A stretch of DNA of 64,000 bases, taken from assembly GCA_964610155.1 (NCBI GenBank), contig CAZSUY010000007.1:1-64000 (forward strand), given 5' to 3'. The DNA is from JAFGBM01 sp964610155. Lineage in GTDB: Bacteria > Actinomycetota > Actinomycetes > Actinomycetales > Demequinaceae. Below the pieces are notes generated by a model. The model was not told the origin of the DNA, did no database searches, and was given only the letters and a program-made list of their open reading frames with translations. A program made the translations under genes and the position numbers. Shown here piece after piece: positions 34,835 to 43,316 of the stretch (its first letter is position 1; the number at the start of each line of letters is the position of its first letter).

Positions 34835-34934
34835 GGCGTTTCCTTCCGAACGAGGCTCAGTATCCTCCAAGAATCCCACCTCCGCAGGTCGAGTTCCTTT
34901 GGACTTATGGCCGACACATGCCAACCTATCCCCT

Positions 34935-35348
34935 ATGGACAACGAATTGGCGGCGATTCTCTCGAACTTACCGCCGGGCACCCTCATCGAACGGCTCGGG
35001 ATAGAGGTGACCGAGGTATCCGCGTCTCGGGTGGTCGGAACCATGCCCGTCGAGGGCAACCTCCAACCTCACGGCCTGCTTCATGGGGGAGCCTCGGCAG
35101 CCCTCGCCGAGACCCTCGGCAGCCTAGGGGCGAAGGCCCATGCCGGAAAGGGCATGATCTCCATGGGGGTCGACCTCTCGATTACCCACCATCGGGCCGT
35201 GGCCGACGGGCGTGTCACCGGTGTCGCCACGCCCCTCTACACGGGAAGAACGACGGCCACCTACTCCATCGAGATCCTGGATGACGAGGGAAATAGGGTC
35301 GCAACAGCGCGCCTTACCTGTGCGATCCGCCCTCTTCCAGCCGACTAA
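34935..35348 (+). CDS. PaaI/MenI-like hotdog thioesterase
   Basis: A 137-residue single hotdog-fold protein. The segment HGLLHGGASAALAET is the conserved acyl-CoA thioesterase motif, with the HGG and the downstream Glu positioned as in PaaI, YbdB and MenI. Substrate is unknown; hydrolysis of aromatic or DHNA-CoA thioesters is typical of the family. A gene of this type often neighbours pdtaR in actinobacteria. It has no visible Shine-Dalgarno, and its stop codon overlaps convergent pdtaR by 4 nt. Confidence 0.88.
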   Translation: MDNELAAILSNLPPGTLIERLGIEVTEVSASRVVGTMPVEGNLQPHGLLHGGASAALAETLGSLGAKAHAGKGMISMGVDLSITHHRAVADGRVTGVATPLYTGRTTATYSIEILDDEGNRVATARLTCAIRPLPAD

Positions 35349-35995
35349 TGCTTGTCCTTCGGCCCCATCTGTTCGATGACGGCCTCGGCGACCTCCCGCA
35401 TGGTTAGGCGCCGGTCCATCGATGTCTTCTGAATCCATCGGAAAGCCTCTGGCTCGTTGAGCCTCATCTTCTCCATGAGGAAACCCTTTGCCCGCTCGAC
35501 CTTCTTGCGAATCTCCATGCGCTCTGTGATGTCAACGATCTCTTCCTCAAGGGCCTTGATCTCAATGAATCGTGATCGCGCGATCTCGACTGCAGGGATG
35601 AGGTCGGCCGGGGTGAAGGGCTTGACGACATAGGCCATGGCCCCGGCGTCCCTCGCCCTTTCAACAAGATCGGTCTGCGAAAACGCGGTCAGGATGACGA
35701 CAGGGGCAAGGTGCTCGTTCGCGATGTGCTCCGCCGCGGTGAGCCCGTCCATGACTGGCATCTTGATGTCCATGACGACGACGTCCGGGTGATGCTCTCG
35801 CGTGAGGGCGACTCCCTCCTCGCCGTTTGCGGCCTCGCCCACGACTTCGTATCCACCCTCCTGAAGGGTCTCGACGATGTCCATACGAATGAGCACCTCG
35901 TCCTCAGCGACGACGGCCCGCCAAGCGACCTTGACATCCTCGGGCTTGGCCTCGGCGTCTTCTGCCTCGGCCACGGGTTCCTGTGGCTCGGTCAC
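35345..35995 (-). CDS. pdtaR: Response regulator with ANTAR RNA-binding domain (PdtaR type)
   Basis: Two-component regulator acting by transcription antitermination. After a 22-residue acidic tail comes a receiver domain with phospho-acceptor D76 (VVVMDIKMP) and the switch lysine in YVVKPF. The C-terminal ANTAR domain (about residues 150-210) has KVERAKGFLMEK and RLTMREVAEAV. The GTG at 35995 lies 7 nt after a TAGGCT -10 box, giving 216 residues. The longer frame running into the tRNA gene is rejected. The cognate PdtaS kinase is not in the window. Confidence 0.93.
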   Translation of the reverse strand: MTEPQEPVAEAEDAEAKPEDVKVAWRAVVAEDEVLIRMDIVETLQEGGYEVVGEAANGEEGVALTREHHPDVVVMDIKMPVMDGLTAAEHIANEHLAPVVILTAFSQTDLVERARDAGAMAYVVKPFTPADLIPAVEIARSRFIEIKALEEEIVDITERMEIRKKVERAKGFLMEKMRLNEPEAFRWIQKTSMDRRLTMREVAEAVIEQMGPKDKH

Positions 35996-36002
35996 AGGCG
36001 AT

Positions 36003-36008
36003 AGCCTA
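36003..36008 (-). promoter_or_regulatory. -10 box of pdtaR, overlapping a forward -10
   Basis: TAGGCT on the minus strand, 7 nt before the pdtaR GTG. The plus strand reads TAGCCT at 36002-36007, correctly placed to serve tRNA-Leu starting at 36017, so the two -10 elements overlap by five bases. Confidence 0.5.
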
Positions 36009-36016
36009 GTACTCCC

Positions 36017-36090
36017 GCCCCGATAGCCCAACCGGCAGAGGCAAACGGCTCAAACCCGTTCCAGTGTGGGTTCGACTCCCACTCGGGGCA
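36017..36090 (+). tRNA. tRNA-Leu(CAA) with short (class I) variable arm
   Basis: The 74-nt cloverleaf has acceptor stem GCCCCGA/TCGGGGC, discriminator A and D-arm GCCCAACCGGCAGAGGC. The anticodon stem AACGG/CCGTT encloses loop CTCAAAC, which gives anticodon CAA (codon UUG). The T arm is GTGGG/CCCAC with TTCGACT. The variable region is only CCAGT, 5 nt, whereas bacterial tRNA-Leu normally carries a long class II arm. A leucine tRNA beside pdtaR also occurs in mycobacteria as far as I recall. The 3' CCA is not encoded. Confidence 0.88.
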
Positions 36091-36122
36091 CTCGACGCGA
36101 CGGACAAGTGTCACGCTACGTG

Positions 36123-37110
36123 TTACCACCATTCCCCGACGAAGTAGATCTTCGTATCGTCGGGTGAGAAGACCGCGAAGTGGATGACCAGCGTGTCGGG
36201 GTAGTAGTCGGGTGTGGCGTTGTGGTTGGCGGTGCCGTCGGCGTTCATCATGTAGATGTCGTAGAGCCCTGTGCCGTCGATCGCCGCCAGGATGTAGATC
36301 AGCCGCTCCCCGTCGTGCGACCAGTCCGTCACTCCCTGTGTGTAGCCGGTCTCCGTGAGCTGGATGAGGTCGGTGCCGTCGATGTCGACGAGGAACAGAT
36401 CGTAGTTCCCGTGCACCGATGAGTCGTCGACCAGGCGGGAGAATACCACCTGGGTTCCGTCGGGGCTGATCCTGGGGTCGTAGTCGCCAAAAGGCAGAAC
36501 AGCGTTGCCCCACTCGCCAACCCGGGGCGGGTCGGTGATGGACCGGGCATCGGAGCCGTCTGAGTCCATCAGCCAGATCCGGCTACCGCTAGTGAACGTG
36601 ATGAGATCGCCTTGCCAGTGGATGTCAGCGTCGTGGCTACCTGAATCGAAGAGCAGGTGCTGGTCGGCGCCGTCGGCGCCCATGGCGTAAATGTCCAGGT
36701 CGGTACCTCGGAAGCTGAGGAAAGCGATCGTGGAGCCGTCCGGAGACCATGCCGGGTAAAGATCCCACGAAGTGTTCTCGGTGAGCCGCGTCAAGCCCTG
36801 CCCACCCTCACCGATGGTGAAGATCTCGTTGTACTCATAGCCGTCTCCACCTACTGTCTGCGAGAAGACGATCTGGTCGCCGGTGGCGTTCACCCTCATC
36901 TTCTCGATGATGTTCGGGGTGGAGTGGACCAGGTTGGTTTGTCCGGTGTCAAGATCGAGCACGTGAATTGCCCAGCGGTCCGAGGGACGTTCCGGCGGTT
37001 CGGGATTGGCCTGTGAGGTGCCAGCATCACCATCACCGCAGGCGGCGAGAGAAGCGACAGCAAGGGCGAGCGTTGTCAGGTGGCGGATCGTGGTCTGCCC
37101 CCTTCTTCAT
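36123..37110 (-). CDS. TolB-like beta-propeller lipoprotein with frameshift or non-canonical start
   Basis: The product has repeated PD40/TolB blades (AWSPDGSTIAF, RISPDGTQVVF, DWSHDGERLIY, VFSPDDTKIYF), suggesting an extracytoplasmic six- or seven-bladed propeller. The first canonical in-frame start is GTG at 36962. However, sequence upstream in frame encodes a complete lipoprotein signal ending SLAAC, but with no ATG, GTG or TTG. Either ATC at 37088 is used (321 residues, Shine-Dalgarno-like GGGGG upstream), or one base in the C5 run at 37098-37102 is extra. Removing one restores ATG at 37110 and an N-terminus MKKGQTTIRHLTTLALAVAS. Function unknown. Confidence 0.75.
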
Positions 37111-37220
37111 TGGTGAGACATCCCCAGAATGTACCGTTTGGGACACCCAATCTGAACCCCTGTGAGACACCTGTCACGCCTCGCCAACATCGACAACCCT
37201 CGGGCGCTGAACGATCCAGA

Positions 37221-37264
37221 CGAAGAAACGGCCCCCGGCGCGCATACGCCGGGGGCCGTCTTCG
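37221..37264 (-). terminator. Strong intrinsic terminator of ppdK
   Basis: An 18-bp stem (CGCCGGGGGCCGTCTTCG pairing with CGAAGA plus CGGCCCCCGGCG, with a 2-nt AA bulge) and a 6-nt loop. On the minus strand the GC-rich core is followed by TTTCTTCGT. It lies 16 nt beyond the ppdK stop. Confidence 0.85.
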
Positions 37265-37279
37265 TTTGAGCTAGACGGC

Positions 37280-40081
37280 TCAGCCTTTGTCGTCGGCCAG
37301 GGCGGCCTGGGCCGCTGCAAGACGGGCGATCGGCACCCGGAATGGCGAGCAACTCACGTAGTTCAGGTTGAGCTTGTGGCACAACGCGATCGACTTGGGG
37401 TCGCCACCGTGCTCACCGCAGATGCCGACCTCCAGCTCCTTGCGAACGCCACGGCCCTCGTTGACCGCCCAGTCCATGAGCCGGCCGACACCATTGGGGT
37501 CGATGCTGGCGAACGGGTTCTCATCCAGAATCCCCTGCTGGAGGTACTCGATGAGGAATCCGGCCTCGGCGTCGTCACGGCTGATGCCGAAGGTCGTCTG
37601 GGTCAGGTCGTTGGTGCCGAAAGACAGGAACTCGGCGTATTCGGCAATCTCGCCTGCGGTCAGCGCCGCGCGCGGGATCTCGATCATGGTGCCGAACTTG
37701 TAGGCCACCTGGGTGCGTCGCTCCTCCATGACCTCCTTGGCCTCGGCCTCCAGAACCCCACGCTGGCGCTTCAGTTCGTTGACATGGCAGGTCAGCGGGA
37801 TCATCACCTCGGGGAAGACCTTGACGCCCTCCTCCTGTACCTCACAGGCCGCCTCGAAGATGGCGCGCACCTGCATCTTGGTCAGCTCGGGGATCATGAT
37901 GCCCAGCCGGACGCCGCGCAGCCCCAGCATCGGGTTGGACTCACGCAGCCCCTCGACGCGCTTCAGCATCCGGGTCTCCTCTTCGACATGCTCGAGGATC
38001 CCGTCGATCTCCTGCAAGGTGCCGGCCTTCATCAGCCGGATCTTGCCATCGGCCAGCTTGTTGGTGAGCTCTTCGAAGGAGGGCAGGAACTCGTGCAGCG
38101 GCGGGTCGATCAGCCGGATGATCACCGGCAAACCGTCCATCACACGGAACAGTCCAGCGAAGTCGGCACGCTGGAATGGCAGCAGCACCTCCAACGCCTC
38201 GCGCCGCTCCGTGGGCGACGTAGCGGTGATCATCTTCTGGACGATCGGCAGACGTTCGGGCTCGAAGAACATGTGCTCGGTACGACACAGCCCGATGCCC
38301 TGAGCCCCGTATTTTCGGGCGCGCTCGGCATCCAACGGATAGTCGGCGTTGGCCCAGACCTGCAAGGTGCGGAAGTCGTCGGCCCAGCCCAGCAGCTTTG
38401 AAAGCCACGGGTCGTCCAGGTCGGGGATCATCGTCTCCATCTGCCCGACATAAACCTCGCCGGTGGTGCCGTCGATCGAGATCCAGTCGCCTTCCTGGAT
38501 CTCACGCTCGCCGACGGTCATGACTCGGGCGCCCAAGTCGATGTTGAGCTCGGATACGCCAACGACGGCGGGCCTGCCGAACTGACGGGCGACTAGCGCG
38601 GCGTGGCTGGTGCGACCACCGCGACTGGTGAGGATGCCTTGCGCGGCGAGCATGCCGTGGACGTCGTCCGGCTTGGTCTCGGGACGGACCATGATGACCT
38701 GCTTCTTGTCCTCCTTGGTCCAACGCTCGGCCAGGTCGGCATCAAACGCAATCACACCCACAGCCGCACCGGGCGAGACGTTCAGACCGGTGGCGATACG
38801 CGTGCCGTTGTCGGCGGCTCCCTCTTTGGACTCGGGGGTGAACTGCGGGTGCAAGAAGAAGTCCAACTGGTCGGGTTGGACCCGCAACACGGCCTCCTCG
38901 GCGGTGATCAACCCCTCGTCGACCATGTCGACGGCGATCCGAACCGCGGACTGCGCGGTGCGCTTCCCGTCGCGGGTCTGCAGGAGCCAGAGCTTGCCTC
39001 GCTCGATGGTGAACTCCATGTCCTGCATGTTGCGATAGTGCTTTTCAAGACGCTGGGCGATCTCTGCGTACTCGGCGTAAGACTTGGGCATGTCTATCTT
39101 GAGGTCGTCCATCGTCCTGGTCACACGGTTACCCGCGACGACATCCTCGCCCTGGGCGTTGGGCAGATAGTCGCCCTCGAGGTGGGCCTCGCCGGTCGTG
39201 GAACTGCGGGTCATGGCGACGCCGGTGGCCGAGGTGTCTCCCATGTTGCCGAACACCATCGTCTGGATGTTGACCGCGGTACCAAGGTCATGGGGAATAC
39301 CCGTGGCGTTCCGGTAGTCGACGGCACGCTTGCCGCCCCAAGACTTGAAGACCGCCTCCGCAGCCAACCGCAGTTGGTCGTAGGGGTCGGTGGGGAAGTC
39401 GATGCGCGCATAGCGCTTCACTATGGCCTTGAAGGCGTCAACGATTTCGACCAAGTCCTCGGTCGTGAGCTTGGCGTCGCTGTCGACTTTGCGCTTCTCG
39501 CGCTGGGCCTCGAGGACCTCCTCAAAGGGCTCGCTGCTGACGCCGAGGACGACCGAGCCGAACATCTGGACGAGCCGACGATAGGAATCGTAGACAAAAC
39601 GCGAGTCTCCGATGAGCTTGACCATGCCCTCGACAACCTCAGGGTTGAGTCCGACGTTGAGAACGGTGTCCATCATTCCGGGCATGGAGAACTTCGCGCC
39701 GGAGCGGACCGACACGAGTAACGGGTTGCTGGGGTCGCCGAAGCGCTTGCCCGTCTTGGACTCGACCTCTTTGAGTGCGGCCAGGACCTGCTCCCACATT
39801 CCGTCGGGGAACTTCCCGTCCTTCTGGTAGGCGTTGCACGCCTCGGTGGTTGCGGTGAATCCCGGCGGTACGGGAACCCCGATACGTGTCATGTCACCGA
39901 GGTTTGCGCCCTTGCCGCCGAGTAGCCCGCGGACCTTGTCCCAGTCGCCACCGCAGTACTCCTGCGCATCGTCTACTTGGTCGAAGCCGTATACCCAACG
40001 CTTCGCGGGCTTGGACGAGGCTTTGGGCGCGGCCGTCTTGGAGCCCGGCTTTGCGCCGTCGCTTGTGTTCGTTGCAACCAT
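37280..40081 (-). CDS. ppdK: Pyruvate, phosphate dikinase
   Basis: Reversibly interconverts pyruvate + ATP + Pi with PEP + AMP + PPi. The 933-residue protein has the nucleotide-binding domain (GGKGANLGDM, SVRSGAKFSMPGMMDTVLN). The swivelling phosphohistidine domain carries the catalytic His in GGRTSHAALVARQFG. The PEP/pyruvate barrel ends in YVSCSPFRVPIARLA, with the conserved cysteine. A Lys/Ala/Ser-rich N-terminal tail of about 28 residues precedes the domain. It sits next to pyruvate kinase and is followed by its own terminator. Confidence 0.97.
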   Translation of the reverse strand: MVATNTSDGAKPGSKTAAPKASSKPAKRWVYGFDQVDDAQEYCGGDWDKVRGLLGGKGANLGDMTRIGVPVPPGFTATTEACNAYQKDGKFPDGMWEQVLAALKEVESKTGKRFGDPSNPLLVSVRSGAKFSMPGMMDTVLNVGLNPEVVEGMVKLIGDSRFVYDSYRRLVQMFGSVVLGVSSEPFEEVLEAQREKRKVDSDAKLTTEDLVEIVDAFKAIVKRYARIDFPTDPYDQLRLAAEAVFKSWGGKRAVDYRNATGIPHDLGTAVNIQTMVFGNMGDTSATGVAMTRSSTTGEAHLEGDYLPNAQGEDVVAGNRVTRTMDDLKIDMPKSYAEYAEIAQRLEKHYRNMQDMEFTIERGKLWLLQTRDGKRTAQSAVRIAVDMVDEGLITAEEAVLRVQPDQLDFFLHPQFTPESKEGAADNGTRIATGLNVSPGAAVGVIAFDADLAERWTKEDKKQVIMVRPETKPDDVHGMLAAQGILTSRGGRTSHAALVARQFGRPAVVGVSELNIDLGARVMTVGEREIQEGDWISIDGTTGEVYVGQMETMIPDLDDPWLSKLLGWADDFRTLQVWANADYPLDAERARKYGAQGIGLCRTEHMFFEPERLPIVQKMITATSPTERREALEVLLPFQRADFAGLFRVMDGLPVIIRLIDPPLHEFLPSFEELTNKLADGKIRLMKAGTLQEIDGILEHVEEETRMLKRVEGLRESNPMLGLRGVRLGIMIPELTKMQVRAIFEAACEVQEEGVKVFPEVMIPLTCHVNELKRQRGVLEAEAKEVMEERRTQVAYKFGTMIEIPRAALTAGEIAEYAEFLSFGTNDLTQTTFGISRDDAEAGFLIEYLQQGILDENPFASIDPNGVGRLMDWAVNEGRGVRKELEVGICGEHGGDPKSIALCHKLNLNYVSCSPFRVPIARLAAAQAALADDKG

Positions 40082-40409
40082 CGTGGAGCCTTCCCTATCC
40101 GTATCAGGCCGTATTGGGCCAAGTACCTTTGAGTGATGGATTTTCGTCTCACTGTATTGGTCAGTTGGTCGAAGTCTAGGGGGCGGTGATCCCTGTGTCT
40201 AATTCCCCCGTTTCGATGGTCGTGGTGGATGCTTCGCAGAGCTACCTCTCCTGCCCGTGACGAAGGACAGTGAGGAGTTTGCCTCTTCGGCGTAGCACAA
40301 AAACCGAGAGATCGTGTATTCGGCTAGACGTCCCAACGGTCGACGATCCTGCAGCCGCCGCCTGCCCGCGAAGGGCGTCGAGAGTTGGGAACAACCTCAC
40401 CGGATTCCC
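40082..40409 (-). promoter_or_regulatory. ppdK upstream region with a candidate promoter
   Basis: This 328-nt spacer between pyk and ppdK has no convincing ORF, RNA gene or strong hairpin. On the minus strand TTAGAC (40197-40202) and TAGACT (40173-40178) are 18 nt apart and form a plausible -35/-10 pair. They would give ppdK a leader of about 85 nt; GGGAAGG near the ATG can serve as ribosome site. It is the longest non-coding stretch in the window, which fits a regulated gene. Nothing in it resembles a known riboswitch to my eye. Confidence 0.4.
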
Positions 40410-41828
40410 CTAGCCGACCGGTTGACCGACCTCCCGCACAACGATGGAGTTGGTCGTTCCCGGGGTTCCGATCGGGGTGCCGGACACGATGATGATCATG
40501 TCCCCCTCTTTGGCGAAGCCTGAAGCCTGGAACCTCTCATCCACTAGCGCAGCCATCGTCTTCACGTCGGGAACTCGCTCGACGAGTTCAGTCTGTATCC
40601 CCCAGGAGAGGGCGAGCCGTGCCCGGGTGTCCGGGTCCACGGTGAAGGCGTACATGGGGATCGCGGACCTGAGCCGGGACATACGCTGTGCGGAGTCTCC
40701 CGACTGGGTGAAGATCGCGATGGCCTTGACCTTGAGACTCTCGGCAATCTTGACAACTGAGGCGGTGATCGCCCCGCCCTTGGTCTTCGGGAGCCAGATG
40801 AAAGGGGCGATCCTTCCGTGGCCCTTCTCCTCGGTGTATTTAATGATGCGAGCCATCGTCTCGACTGTGAGAATCGGATATTCGCCTATCGAGGTCTCTC
40901 CGGAAAGCATGATTGCGTCGGCTCCGTCGAGGACGGCGTTCGCGCAGTCGGAGGCCTCCGCCCTGGTGGGTCGCGGCGAGTTAGTCATGGACTCGAGGAC
41001 CTGGGTGGCGACGATGACGGGCTTGGATTTGGACCGGCAGAGGTCGATGGCTTGCTTCTGGAAGAGGGGAACGTCCTCGAGGGGCAATTCCACCCCTAGG
41101 TCACCACGAGCGATCATTATGCCGTCGAACGCATTGACGATCTCATCTAGGTTCTGGACGGCCTGGGGCTTCTCGATCTTGGCGATGACGGGGACCTTGC
41201 GACCGACCTCCTTCATGATCTTCTTGACGTCCTTGTAGTCCTTCGCTGAGCGCACGAAAGAGAGCGCGATGAAGTCGGTCCCCAGCTTGAGCGCCCACCT
41301 AAGGTCGTCCGCGTCCTTCTCGGACAGGGCCGGGACCGATACAGCCACACCGGGAAGGTTGATGCCTTTGTTGTTGGATACGGTGCCTTCAACCTCGACC
41401 TTTGTCACAACATCGGTGTCCGTAACCTTCTCGATCCGGAGGGTGACCTTCCCGTCATCGATTAGAATGGGGTCGCCGACCTTGGCATCACCCGGCAGAC
41501 CCTTGTAGGTCGTGCCGCAGATCTCCTTGGTGCCCTCGACGTCTCGTGTAGTGATGGTGAAGGTGTCGCCTTCCTCGAGGTCGTGGGGGCCGTTGGCGAA
41601 TCGGGCTAGGCGGATCTTCGGACCCTGGAGATCAACGAGGACGGCGACGTTTCTTCCGGCCTCCGTAGCTGCCTGGCGTACGTTGTCGTACATGGCTTGG
41701 TGTTCCTCATAAGATCCGTGGCTGCGGTTGAGGCGCGCCACATCCATACCGGCGGCCACCATCTTCCGTATCTGGTCAATGGATTCTGTCGCGGGGCCTA
41801 TGGTGCAGACGATCTTCGCGTTTCGCAT
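40410..41828 (-). CDS. pyk: Pyruvate kinase
   Basis: Converts PEP + ADP to pyruvate + ATP. The 472-residue protein has the N-terminal KIVCTIGPAT, substrate-binding RLNRSHGS, the catalytic-lysine and metal segment VIAKIEKPQA followed by MIARGDLGVE, and the family signature around MLSGETSIG. The C-terminal allosteric domain is present. The ATG is preceded both by GGAG and, 6 nt away, by a TAGGTT -10 box. Its coexistence with PPDK next door would allow PEP-pyruvate cycling unless regulated. Confidence 0.97.
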   Translation of the reverse strand: MRNAKIVCTIGPATESIDQIRKMVAAGMDVARLNRSHGSYEEHQAMYDNVRQAATEAGRNVAVLVDLQGPKIRLARFANGPHDLEEGDTFTITTRDVEGTKEICGTTYKGLPGDAKVGDPILIDDGKVTLRIEKVTDTDVVTKVEVEGTVSNNKGINLPGVAVSVPALSEKDADDLRWALKLGTDFIALSFVRSAKDYKDVKKIMKEVGRKVPVIAKIEKPQAVQNLDEIVNAFDGIMIARGDLGVELPLEDVPLFQKQAIDLCRSKSKPVIVATQVLESMTNSPRPTRAEASDCANAVLDGADAIMLSGETSIGEYPILTVETMARIIKYTEEKGHGRIAPFIWLPKTKGGAITASVVKIAESLKVKAIAIFTQSGDSAQRMSRLRSAIPMYAFTVDPDTRARLALSWGIQTELVERVPDVKTMAALVDERFQASGFAKEGDMIIIVSGTPIGTPGTTNSIVVREVGQPVG

Positions 41829-41834
41829 ATCTCC

Positions 41835-41840
41835 AACCTA
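41835..41840 (-). promoter_or_regulatory. -10 box of pyk
   Basis: TAGGTT on the minus strand, 6 nt before the pyk ATG in the 15-nt gap after gltD. The intervening GGAGAT would not be a usable Shine-Dalgarno if transcription starts at the ATG. Confidence 0.4.
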
Positions 41841-41843
41841 GGG

Positions 41844-43316
41844 TTACGGCACGCGGAGCGCGAGCATGCGCGGGGTGATGGGCGCTGGAAGTTCCGTGCT
41901 CCCCATGAGAAATACATCCATCGCCGCAGCCGCTGCACGGCCTTCGGCGATCGCCCACACCACGAGGGATTGACCGCGACCAGCGTCACCGGCCACAAAC
42001 AGTCCTTCCACGGTTGTGGCGAATCTATCGTCTCTCGCGATTGAACCGCGGGGGGTGACCTCAGTCCCGACTTGGCTAACGAGGCTCTCCACATCCGGTC
42101 CTGTGAATCCCATGGCAATCAGGACCAGATCGGCGGGAATCTCGCGCTTCGTTTGAGGAGTAGATCCCCGCGAACCGTCGGGCATGATGTCCGTCCGAGA
42201 CACCCTGATGGCTTCCAGGCGTCCGTTTTCGTCGGATAAGAACTCTAAGGTGTTGGCCCAGAACTCCCGATCCCCGCCCTCCTCGTGACTCGTCGAGACC
42301 TCAAAGAGGATGGGATGGATCGGCCAAGGCTGAGACTCCGGATCCCTCTCGTCGAGCGGTTTCATGCCGATCGCAAGGGTCGTCACTGACGTCGCGCCCT
42401 GCCGAAGGGCGGTACCAAGGCAGTCTGAACCCGTGTCTCCACCCCCAATGATTACGACGCGCTTACCCCTTGCGGTGATCTGATCATCGACGGACTCGCC
42501 AGCGGATACCCGATTTGCCTGGGTGAGGTATGGCATGGCGAAGTGAATCCCCTTCGCCTCCCGACCGACAACAGGGAGGTCCCTGGGAAGGCTCACCCCC
42601 GTCGCGACGAGTACGGCGTCATTGCGGGAGACCAGGTCGTCCCAGGTGGTATCCACCCCAACCAGGGCGCCCGTCTGGAACTGAGTCCCCTCGGCGACTA
42701 TCTGCTCGATCCGTCGATCGATGTGATGCTTCTCCATCTTGAAGTCGGGCACGCCATACCTCAAGAGCCCTCCCAGCCGATCGTCTTTCTCGTAAACGGT
42801 TACCGTATGCCCGGCACGGGTGAGTTGCTGTGCCGCCGCGAGGCCAGCCGGTCCTGACCCGACGACAGCCACGGTCTTCCCCGTATGTCTCTCCGAGACC
42901 ATCGGCGTGACCAGGCCTTCGTCAAAGGCTTTGTTGATGATCGATACCTCGATGTTCTTGATCGTCACGGCTGGCTGATTGATACCAAGAACACACGAGG
43001 TCTCGCAGGGAGCAGGGCAAACACGTCCCGTGAACTCGGGGAAGTTGTTGGTCGCGTGAAGTCGATCGATCGCCTCCTGCCACCGCCCACGCCAGGTGAA
43101 ATCATTCCACTCAGGGATCAGGTTTCCAAGGGGGCATCCCTGATGGCAGAACGGGATCCCGCAGTCCATGCACCGACTCGCCTGCCGGTTGAGGGCTTGA
43201 GGATCCATGGCGACTTCATCCTTGACGTATCGCCAATCCTTGAGGCGCACAGCGATGGGCCGACTCGGAGGGACCTCACGATCCCGATGCTTGAGGAAGC
43301 CTTGCGGATCAGCCAC
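41844..43316 (-). CDS. gltD: Glutamate synthase small subunit
   Basis: FAD/NADPH subunit that passes electrons to GltB. Cysteines for [4Fe-4S] clusters appear in CMDCGIPFCHQGCPLG and VCPAPCETSC. The FAD motif VVGSGPAGLAAAQ and NADPH motif VIIGGGDTGSDC are intact. The 490-residue length is typical. It overlaps the end of gltB by 8 nt, so the two subunits are translated together. Confidence 0.97.
   Translation of the reverse strand: MADPQGFLKHRDREVPPSRPIAVRLKDWRYVKDEVAMDPQALNRQASRCMDCGIPFCHQGCPLGNLIPEWNDFTWRGRWQEAIDRLHATNNFPEFTGRVCPAPCETSCVLGINQPAVTIKNIEVSIINKAFDEGLVTPMVSERHTGKTVAVVGSGPAGLAAAQQLTRAGHTVTVYEKDDRLGGLLRYGVPDFKMEKHHIDRRIEQIVAEGTQFQTGALVGVDTTWDDLVSRNDAVLVATGVSLPRDLPVVGREAKGIHFAMPYLTQANRVSAGESVDDQITARGKRVVIIGGGDTGSDCLGTALRQGATSVTTLAIGMKPLDERDPESQPWPIHPILFEVSTSHEEGGDREFWANTLEFLSDENGRLEAIRVSRTDIMPDGSRGSTPQTKREIPADLVLIAMGFTGPDVESLVSQVGTEVTPRGSIARDDRFATTVEGLFVAGDAGRGQSLVVWAIAEGRAAAAAMDVFLMGSTELPAPITPRMLALRVP

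Noticed and set aside
36017..36090. Alternative reading of the tRNA as another isotype
   Set aside because: The 5-bp anticodon stem AACGG/CCGTT fixes a 7-nt loop with CAA at positions 34-36; shifting the stem breaks pairing.
38603..39721. 372-codon plus-strand frame
   Set aside because: Antisense to ppdK, whose motifs are intact over the whole region; no recognisable protein features.
40082..40409. Possible riboswitch or small RNA upstream of ppdK
   Set aside because: No strong stem, conserved riboswitch core or terminator was found by eye; only a candidate promoter is supported.
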